Source of the DNA: Colias croceus
Taxonomy: Eukaryota > Arthropoda > Insecta > Lepidoptera > Pieridae
DNA length: 64,000 nt
NCBI RefSeq assembly: GCF_905220415.1
Contig: NC_059562.1
Span: 1,381,501-1,445,500, forward strand
Direction: 5' to 3'
The notes beneath the pieces are model-generated. The model ran no database searches. It saw only the letters and a list, made by a program, of their open reading frames with translations, and had not been told where the DNA came from. Shown in pieces: positions 55,950 to 64,000 of the stretch (its first letter is position 1; each line of letters opens with the position of its first letter). A program made the translations under genes and the position numbers.

Positions 55950-57030
55950 AGATCCAATAATGTAAATTAAAGTACTTTATAAATATATGTCTATACAATA
56001 TTAGTTTATTAAAATAATATTTGCGAAAATCTGGTCTTTATGATAAAATTGATTTTTATAAATCCTTGTCTTCATAATTCTACACATAGATTATTTATTT
56101 TTATTTATTTATAACACTTATGCTAGTTATACAAATTACTTAAAACTAGAACTTGAGTGGTCTCTTCCTTTTCTCTTCTTATAGTAAACGTAAGCCTTTA
56201 AGTTATTTTTACAAAACCATACAGTCAGAATAGCTTAAATATTTCTCTTTTCACCGAATATACTATTCTTAGATTTCATATAAATAAAAATATATAAACT
56301 TTTATCTAAACCAAACCAATTCAATCCAGTTTAATCCTAACGTATCAAAATATCTCTATCAGTGATGTTTCTGCGACTGATATTTTGACGTGCAATCAAT
56401 AAATTTGCGACGTACTATAGACACTGTTATCGGATTATGGCCCTAGAGTCGACCCCTGTGTAACCCCCGTAATATAACACTAGATTAACTAATTGCACAT
56501 CGTTTATTAGTGAGATTTGTTATACAAATATTAGTAATAGTAATTGAGTTAAAATAAAGTACAGAGTGTGTTAAATTCGATCTTTTTAAAGTTGTGTAAC
56601 GTCTACTTATACCACACCCCGGACACTCCATACAAAATTATCGTTTTGACCAAGGTTTTGACAGTCACACTGTAGAGACTGCAAATGTGTGTGTTAACGC
56701 TTTATGGTTGGCACATTTTTGACTAGCGTAAAAAAAAATTCGCGTTTTTCTGATGAAATACATCCGTAAACAGCACAATATCTAACCATTTTCTACGAAA
56801 AACGATAATAATTACAAATCCAAAATAATAAAATTACTTTAAGTCAATTTGATTAATGTTGTCATTCTTCGTTGCGTATCGTCCCTGTAGAAAAATATGG
56901 ACCATTTTATGTCTGATCGTGCGGGGTGAGGTAAGTGTTTAATTTTGGCGAGAGGCGGAGAGTGTCCGTTCTGTAGCGTTTAGCTACTATTATGTATTCT
57001 GTGCTTATACTTCAAATTTTATTTATTCAA
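55950..57030. other. no gene recognised
   Basis: A/T-rich, with a T/A-rich LINE-tail-like patch near 56090. Nothing codes convincingly. Confidence 0.5.
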
Positions 57031-57232
57031 CTAGCAGCGCTCCTCGGTTTCACCCGCTTGGCTCCGCTCCTGCTGGCCTTAGCATGATGATAATAAATGG
57101 GCTAAGCCTTCTTCGATAAATGGGCTATCTAAGACCGAAAGAATTTTTCTAATCGGACCAGTAGTTCCTGAGATTAGCGCGTTCAATTAAACAAACAAAA
57201 AATCTCTTCAGCTTTGTAATATCAGTATAGAT
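57031..57232 (-). mobile_element. Helitron-like element
   Basis: CTAGCAGCGCTCCTCGGTTT (3' end in sense) to AATATCAGTATAGATT. Confidence 0.65.
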
Positions 57233-57383
57233 TGGTATCCTACTATAGGTATTGCCATTTTTAATCAATCCTATTTGTTCTTTATACGACATACATACAT
57301 TTCCAATTCCGGTTTTAAACCTTTATATAAAATTTTCTTTGATGACATAATATGTAATTACATATATTGTGATAGTTTTTAAG

Positions 57384-57560
57384 CTATTGCACAGCTTCTA
57401 TCGTGGGCCTTGAGCGCGGGGACCGAATCGAGAAATTCCGTAACGAAAAAACCTCACGCTCCCCATTCCGACGGGCGGAGGTGTGGCTTGAAGACATAGC
57501 ATCTGTGCATAGCTTTACCGCGGCAGTCCCAACTCCCCGAGTGCCACACGTCTTTTTTCT
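57384..57560. repeat. GC-rich island of unknown class
   Basis: A sharply bounded ~175-nt block (TTGCACAGCTTCTATCGTGG ... ACCGCGGCAGTCCCAACTCC) in A/T-rich DNA. ORFs run through on both strands. It looks like a dispersed lepidopteran repeat, but I cannot name it. Confidence 0.4.
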
Positions 57561-57838
57561 TTTTAATTTTACCATTTATTATGTACATAAATAGAGTTAT
57601 GGTTATATGTGTTTTGACAAATATTACAAGGTTAAAAACAGGTGATGATTGGCTTGCAATGGTGATCATTGTATTTGTTCACCATTTAGCAGCATACGAC
57701 TAAATATAACGTGAACAAATAGTATTAGTATTTGATTTGTACATAATATTATACGCAAGATTGTTGGAAGAAAAAATGTGGCATCGTTTGTAAACAAATA
57801 TGTATATAATTAGATACACATAATATTATTATTAATTA

Positions 57839-58030
57839 CTAGCTTTCCGCTCGCGGCTTCGCCCGCGCTTTCAAAGAAAAACCCGCATAGTTCCCGTTCC
57901 CGTGGGATTTCCGGGATAAAACCTATCCTATGTGTTAATCCAAGTTACCTTTATATGTGTGCTAAATTTTATAGTAATCGGTTCAGTATTATTTGCGTGA
58001 AAAAGTAACAAACACACACACACACTAATG
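57839..58030 (-). mobile_element. Helitron-like element
   Basis: CTAGCTTTCCGCTCGCGGCT, then ACCCGCATAGTTCCCGTTCC, ending in a CA microsatellite. Confidence 0.7.
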
Positions 58031-58122
58031 ATATAACTACTAATATACTAATTACTAATATAATATATAAAACCTTTCCCTTGAATCACTCTATTATTAT
58101 TATCATTTCATATTATTATAAT

Positions 58123-59307
58123 AGTCACTGCCCGCTATCGATAAGACGTTTCAAAAATTTAACAACATTTGAATACGTAAGTAATTTATAAGCCGTTTCG
58201 ACTGACTGTAGAATCGCTGTTAGCAGATGTTACAAATGGAAAGGAAATTCGAATGCATTTTCAAATGACTGAAGATTTCTGCCCTGGGATGAGCCGCGAG
58301 CTGCTTGCAGCTCGCGCACCACGCACCTTCGAAGGTGGACAGCCCCCCGGAATAGAAAATATTTTAATGGGGAATTTATAATTACTTCCGATTTACTGTG
58401 GAATCGCTGTTAGCAGATAAAAGCAAATTGACGGGGAATTTTAACGCATTTTCTAATGACTGAAGATTTTTGTCCCTGGGATGTACCGCGGGCTGCTTGC
58501 AGCCCGCGCACCACGCACCCTCGATGGTGGATAGCCCCCCGGAATAGAAAATATTTGAATGGGGAATTTATAAGCAGTTTCGACTGACTGTAGAATCGCT
58601 GTTAGCAGATGTTACAAATGGAAAGGAAATTCGAATGCATTTTCAAATGACTGAAGATTTCTGCCCTGGGATGAGCCGCGAGCTGCTTGCAGCTCGCGCA
58701 CCACGCACCGCTCGAAGGTGAACCGCCCCCCAGAATAGAAAATATTTGAATTTGAAATTTAAAAGCACTTCCGATTTACTGTGGAATCGCTGTTAGCAGA
58801 TAAAAGCAAATTGACGGGGAATTTTAACGCATTATCAAATGACTGAAGATTTCTGCCCTGGGATGATTCGCAGGCTGCTTGCAGCCCGCGCACTACGCTC
58901 CCTCGAAGGTTGACATCTCCCGGAGTGGAAAATACTTGAATGGGGAATTTATAAGCATTACCGACTGACTGTAGAATCGCTGTTAGCAGATGTAACAAAT
59001 GGACAGAAAATTCGAATTTATTTTCAAATGACTGCCCTTTTGCTTCAACTCAGGGGCAAAAGAGGCTCGCGGGCTGCATGCAGCCCGCGCACAACGCACC
59101 CTCGAAGGTTGACAGCATTCCAGAATAGAAAATATTTGAATTGGGAATTTATAAGCACTTCCGATTGACTCTGGAATCGCTGTTAGCAGAAAATTACAAA
59201 TGGGCTGGGAATTCTAACACATTTTCTAATGACTGCCCTATTGCTTCAATCCAGGGGCAAAAGGGGCTCGCGGGCTGCTTGCAGCCCGCGCACAACGCAC
59301 CAGCTAG
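58123..59307 (+). mobile_element. 3' part of Helitron-like tandem unit, copy 1 (190-bp hairpin array)
   Basis: Six units of about 190 nt start at GAATCGCTGTTAGCAG (58211, 58401, 58593, 58784, 58974, 59174), each with a hairpin of type GCGGGCTGC-TT-GCAGCCCGC. The last hairpin is followed by CACAACGCACCAGCTAGT, a Helitron-style end. Appears identical to 61770-62954 (offset 3647). Confidence 0.8.
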
Positions 59308-59387
59308 TTATCATATATATATAAAGCTACACTACCACTCACTCACTGACTGACTGACATCGGGTTTCTCGGAAACTACGCGGAAAG

Positions 59388-59978
59388 TTGGGGGGATTTC
59401 GACGTGATCGTGTAGAGGTGCGCCGAGTGACCACCGGAAAAATATTGACATCTCCAACACCCTGGACAAGAGAGTGGACCCCTGGAGGTGCGCAGAAACG
59501 GTGCCACTTGGAGGGGGGGTGTCTGAACAAAAAATGCTCGGAACTGGTGGCGATTACCAGGGGTGGTGGAAAAATGGGGATTTTCGCGAAAACAAGATGG
59601 CCGCCGTACTTTGCTAAAATCGCCGTTTATGAATCCTTACGTCTCAAATTTGGCACACGTGCTCTGTTCGAGCCGGCAAATCGATCGGTGCCCCGTTCGA
59701 GTGGCTCCGGGCCCTGGTTTCCGACTTTCATACATTGGAAAATCCAACGGCCCGCGGAAACGGTGCGAGTTGGGTGGGGGGTCCCGGAACTAAAAATGAT
59801 CACCACCCTGGGACGCTACCAGGGAGCCGTAGTGGGACGCTCGATTTTGGAATTTTTCCATTTTTGGCGCAAACATAAAAACGTAAATTTAGACGAGGTG
59901 GTGCAATGGAGAAATACACTCTTACCACGTTTGTACTCGCCCAGCTCCCAGGATATCCAGAAAAATCCGAAATCCTAA
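59388..59978 (+). other. open frame in the GC-rich module (196 codons), not recognised
   Basis: Starts MGGFRRDRVEVRRVTTGK, ends SPSSQDIQKNPKS. The counterpart in the next copy (63182-63613) is open too, but amino-acid changes are frequent between copies and the 5' part is not conserved. Probably a by-product of GC content. No domain is visible. Confidence 0.3.
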
Positions 59979-60796
59979 ACTTTCTCACAGCCCGCGGAGA
60001 CGGTCAACGGCCCGCGCAAACGGTAGCAGCTACATCTGGGGTGCTCGAACTAAACTTGTAGTAGACCTCGAGCAATTACCACATATAGTGAAAAAAATTC
60101 AAAATGGCGGAAAAAATGGCCGCCGCCATACAAATGCTAAAATGGCCATCGCTGGTCCGATCGGGCTGAAACTTGGCACAGGGGCTTTAATCGAGCCGCA
60201 CATTAAGTTGGCATACTCATAATTGAATTATCACTGCTGGTTTCCGAGTTTCATACAACGCAAAATTCGACGGCTCTCTGAAACGGCGCGAGATAGGTGG
60301 GGGGTGTAGAACTAAAAAATGATCAGGAAGATGGGGTGCTACCAGGGCAATCGAGAAATTTCAAATTTGACGCAATTTTTTTTCAAAAAATGGCCAATTT
60401 TTCAAAGCAAGATGGTGGCGCCGGTTACTTCACGATCGGTCTGAAAATTGACTTCTGTGCTTGAATCGGCCAGATTTACAAAACTGCATACTTAGAATTT
60501 CTCTCCGACTCCCGGTTTCCATTTTCCATACATCATGAAATTCAATGGCTCTCTGAACTGGTGGCAGGTAGGTTGGGGTCACCAAGGTAAAAAATGTTTA
60601 AAAACTTGGTCCGCTTCTAGGCACATAAAAATTTTTGCTAAAAAGCGAAATTTTTTTTTTCGAAAATTTTGTATGGAAATTTCCATAGTAGGAAGGGTAA
60701 TTGAATAGCATCGGCAAAAGACGGCACCGCGGGCTGCTTGCTGCCCGCGCACCGCGCTACTTCGAGGGTTGACAGCCTCCCGGAGTAGAAAATATT

Positions 60797-61760
60797 TATT
60801 AACTTTTGAACTACCGCACGAGCCAAGCGAGCGAAGCGAGCGAGTCACGGCAGCGGCCAGCGTAAATATTCAAATAGGTAGCGAGGAGCGAAGCGACGAG
60901 CGTGTTAGGTTAACTTTTGAACTACTTACCGCACGAGCCAAGCGAGCGAAGCGAGCGAGTCGCGTCAACGGCCGTCCTAAATATTCAAATAGGTAGCGAG
61001 GAGCGAAGCGACGAGCGTGTTAGGTTAACTCTTGAACAGTTTATTATGAAAAGTCACTGCCCACTATCGATAAGACGTTTCAAAAATTTTACCAATATTT
61101 GAATAAGTAATTTATAAGCAGTTTAGGTAGCGAGGAGCGAAGCGACGAGCGTGTAAGGTTAACTTTTGAACTACCACACGAGCCATGCGAGCGAAGCGAG
61201 CGAGTCACGGCAGCGGCCAGCCTAAATATTCAAATAGGTAGCGAGGAGCGAAGCGACGAGCATGTTAGGTTAACTTTTGAACTACCTACCGCACGAGCCA
61301 AGCGAGCGAAGCGAGCGAGTTGCAGCAGCGGCCTGCCTAAATATTCAAATAGGTAGCGAGGAGCGAAGCGACGAGCGTGTTAGGTTAACTCTTGAACAGT
61401 TTATTATGAAAAGTCACTGCCCGCCATCGATAAGACGTTTAAATAATTTACCAATATTTGAATAAGTAATTTATAAGCAGTTTAGGTATAGAGGAGCGAA
61501 GCGACGAGCGTGTAAGGTTAACTTTTGAACTACCACACGAGCCATGCGAGCGAAGCGAGCGAGTACGGCAGCGGCCGGCCTAAATATTCAAATAGGTAGC
61601 GAGGAGCGAAGCGACGAGCGTGTTAGGTTAACTTTTGAACTACCTATCGCACGAGCCAAGCGAGCGAAGCGAGCGAGTCGCGGCAGCGGCCGACCTAAAT
61701 ATTCAAATAGGTAGCGAGGAGCGAAGCGACGAGCGTGTTAGGTTAACTCTTGAACAGTTT
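60797..61760. repeat. ~359-bp higher-order tandem block
   Basis: CACGAGCCAAGCGAGCGAAG and GTAGCGAGGAGCGAAGCGAC alternate. A larger unit recurs at 60917, 61277 and 61635 (spacings 360 and 358), each containing ATCGATAAGACGTTT. Confidence 0.85.
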
Positions 61761-61769
61761 ATTATGAAA

Positions 61770-62954
61770 AGTCACTGCCCGCTATCGATAAGACGTTTCA
61801 AAAATTTAACAACATTTGAATACGTAAGTAATTTATAAGCCGTTTCGACTGACTGTAGAATCGCTGTTAGCAGATGTTACAAATGGAAAGGAAATTCGAA
61901 TGCATTTTCAAATGACTGAAGATTTCTGCCCTGGGATGAGCCGCGAGCTGCTTGCAGCTCGCGCACCACGCACCTTCGAAGGTGGACAGCCCCCCGGAAT
62001 AGAAAATATTTTAATGGGGAATTTATAATTACTTCCGATTTACTGTGGAATCGCTGTTAGCAGATAAAAGCAAATTGACGGGGAATTTTAACGCATTTTC
62101 TAATGACTGAAGATTTTTGTCCCTGGGATGTACCGCGGGCTGCTTGCAGCCCGCGCACCACGCACCCTCGATGGTGGATAGCCCCCCGGAATAGAAAATA
62201 TTTGAATGGGGAATTTATAAGCAGTTTCGACTGACTGTAGAATCGCTGTTAGCAGATGTTACAAATGGAAAGGAAATTCGAATGCATTTTCAAATGACTG
62301 AAGATTTCTGCCCTGGGATGAGCCGCGAGCTGCTTGCAGCTCGCGCACCACGCACCGCTCGAAGGTGAACCGCCCCCCAGAATAGAAAATATTTGAATTT
62401 GAAATTTAAAAGCACTTCCGATTTACTGTGGAATCGCTGTTAGCAGATAAAAGCAAATTGACGGGGAATTTTAACGCATTATCAAATGACTGAAGATTTC
62501 TGCCCTGGGATGATTCGCAGGCTGCTTGCAGCCCGCGCACTACGCTCCCTCGAAGGTTGACATCTCCCGGAGTGGAAAATACTTGAATGGGGAATTTATA
62601 AGCATTACCGACTGACTGTAGAATCGCTGTTAGCAGATGTAACAAATGGACAGAAAATTCGAATTTATTTTCAAATGACTGCCCTTTTGCTTCAACTCAG
62701 GGGCAAAAGAGGCTCGCGGGCTGCATGCAGCCCGCGCACAACGCACCCTCGAAGGTTGACAGCATTCCAGAATAGAAAATATTTGAATTGGGAATTTATA
62801 AGCACTTCCGATTGACTCTGGAATCGCTGTTAGCAGAAAATTACAAATGGGCTGGGAATTCTAACACATTTTCTAATGACTGCCCTATTGCTTCAATCCA
62901 GGGGCAAAAGGGGCTCGCGGGCTGCTTGCAGCCCGCGCACAACGCACCAGCTAG
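61770..62954 (+). repeat. 190-bp hairpin array, copy 2
   Basis: Copy of 58123-59307 with no indel that I can detect over about 1.18 kb. It ends at the same CTAGT. Confidence 0.85.
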
Positions 62955-64000
62955 TTATAATATATAAAGCTACACTACCACTCACTCACTGACATCGGTT
63001 TTCTCGGAAACTACGTGGAAAGTGGGGGGGATTTCGATGTGATCGTGTAGAGGTGCGCCGAGTGACCAGAGGAAAAATATAGCGATCTGGATCATCTTCG
63101 AATACCGAGTGGACCCCTGGAGGTGCGCAAAAACGGTGCCACCTGGAGGGGGGGTGTCTGAACAAAAAATGCTCGGAACTGGTGGCGATTACCAGGGGTG
63201 GTGGAAAAATGGGGATTTTCGCGAAAACAAGATGGCCGCCGTACTTTGCCAAAATCGCCGTTTATGAATCCTTACGTCTCAAATTTGGCACACGTGCTCT
63301 GTTCGAGCCGGCGAATCGATCGGTGCCCCGTTCGAGTGGCTCCGGGCCCCCGTTTCCAACTTCCATACAACGTAAAATCCAACGGCCCGCGGAAACGGTG
63401 CGAGTTAGGTGGGGGGTCCCGGAACTAAAAATGATCACCACCCTGGGACGCTACCAGGGAGCCATAGTGGGTCGCTCGATTTTGGAATTTTTCCGTTTTT
63501 GGCGCAAACATAAAAACGTAAATTTAGACGAGGTGGCGCAACGGAGAAATACACCAATGATGCATTCATACTCGCCCAGCTCCCAGGATATCCAGAAAAA
63601 TACGAAATCTTAAACTTTCCCTCATCTCTCGAAGACGGTCAACGGCCCGCGCAAACGGTAGCAGCTACATCTGGGGTGCTCAAACTAAACTTGTAGAAGA
63701 CCTCGAGCAATTACCACAGATAGTGAAAAAAATTCAAAATGGCGGAAAAAATGGCCGCCGCCATACAAATTCTAAAACGGCCATCGCTGGGCCGATCACG
63801 CTGAAACTTGGCGCAAGGGCTTTAATCGAGCCTCACATTGAGTTGGCATACTCATAATCGAGTTTCCATCGCTGGTTTCCGAGTTTCATACAACGCAAAA
63901 TTCGACGGCTCTCTGAAACGGCGCAAGATAGGTGGGGGGTGTAGAACTAAAAAATGATCAGGAAGATGGGGTGCTACCAGGGCAATCGAGAAATTTCAAA
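62955..64000 (+). mobile_element. start of the next Helitron-like unit (cut by window end)
   Basis: TATATAAAGCTACACTACCA then the same GC-rich module as 59312-60400, with scattered substitutions and small indels, unlike the unchanged 3' part. Confidence 0.65.

Larger units (their letters stand above)
59308..62954 (+). mobile_element. complete Helitron-like tandem unit (3.65 kb)
   Basis: Runs from TATATATAAAGCTACACTAC through a GC-rich module (59388-60700), a lone hairpin (60730-60750), a GCGAAGCGAG-rich tandem block (60797-61760) and the 190-nt hairpin array, to CTAGT. The next copy starts immediately, head to tail. No Rep/helicase ORF was found, so it is non-autonomous if a Helitron. Confidence 0.6.

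Noticed and set aside
57403..57594. Opposed ORFs in the GC-rich island
   Set aside because: Both strands are open because of composition. No start context, splice sites or known domain.
58759..58998. 79-codon minus ORF repeated exactly at 62406-62645
   Set aside because: Identity reflects the DNA duplication of the hairpin array, not protein conservation.
59388..59978. Novel protein gene in the repeated GC-rich module
   Set aside because: The second copy differs by many amino-acid changes and loses the 5' part. Substitutions do not favour silent positions, and no domain is visible.
60769..61838. Small ORFs with HEPSERSERV repeats as coding genes
   Set aside because: Translation of GCGAAGCGAG tandem repeats; they repeat with the 359-bp DNA period.

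Overview
The window looks like nuclear DNA from a moth or butterfly (Lepidoptera). It is AT-rich and intron-rich. It is littered with short Helitron-like elements of the lepidopteran type (start near CTAATATTATAAA, end in a GC-rich hairpin plus CTAG), lepidopteran SINEs, MITEs and LINE remnants. Two conserved protein genes can be reconstructed exon by exon, with splice phases that agree throughout. They lie tail to tail.

Left half, + strand (757-29519): the 3' part of an Eps8/arouser gene, an actin-regulatory adaptor. Twelve coding exons join in frame to 589 codons: a charged linker, a conserved helical block, an SH3 domain, a polyproline exon and a C-terminal SAM-like actin-binding region. 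The PTB end lies upstream of the window. The SH3 domain is split by a 14-kb intron filled by a 12.6-kb satellite of 16-bp monomers, each carrying an E-box (CACGTG). The satellite has a higher-order period near 1.9-2.0 kb, two near-identical LINE 3' fragments amplified with it, and another 5'-truncated LINE at its right edge. Two isoform switches are suggested: an internal first exon with TATA/Inr/Kozak features (about 2733-2834), and a choice at 23412/23489 between an internal donor and a stop codon.

Middle, - strand (32778-50853): a complete hexokinase. Ten coding exons give 507 residues with the glucose-binding, catalytic and ATP-binding motifs intact. A non-coding first exon and TATA/Inr promoter are predicted at 50754-50853, squeezed between two Helitron-like insertions. 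The 11-kb first coding intron contains a 3.4-kb array of tRNA-like genes (5 complete on -, then 6 complete and one partial on +, 309-bp period). The array is arranged head to head and bounded by a 17-bp direct repeat.

Right part (51-64 kb): no conserved gene was recognised. It holds dispersed elements, foldbacks and, from 58123 to the end, a head-to-tail tandem of a 3.65-kb Helitron-like unit made of a GC-rich 5' module, a 359-bp repeat block and a 190-bp hairpin array ending in CTAG.

The genes are ordinary. The unusual content is the repeat architecture: the E-box satellite inside a domain-splitting intron, the inverted Pol III-type tRNA-like array, and the rolling-circle-like concatemer.
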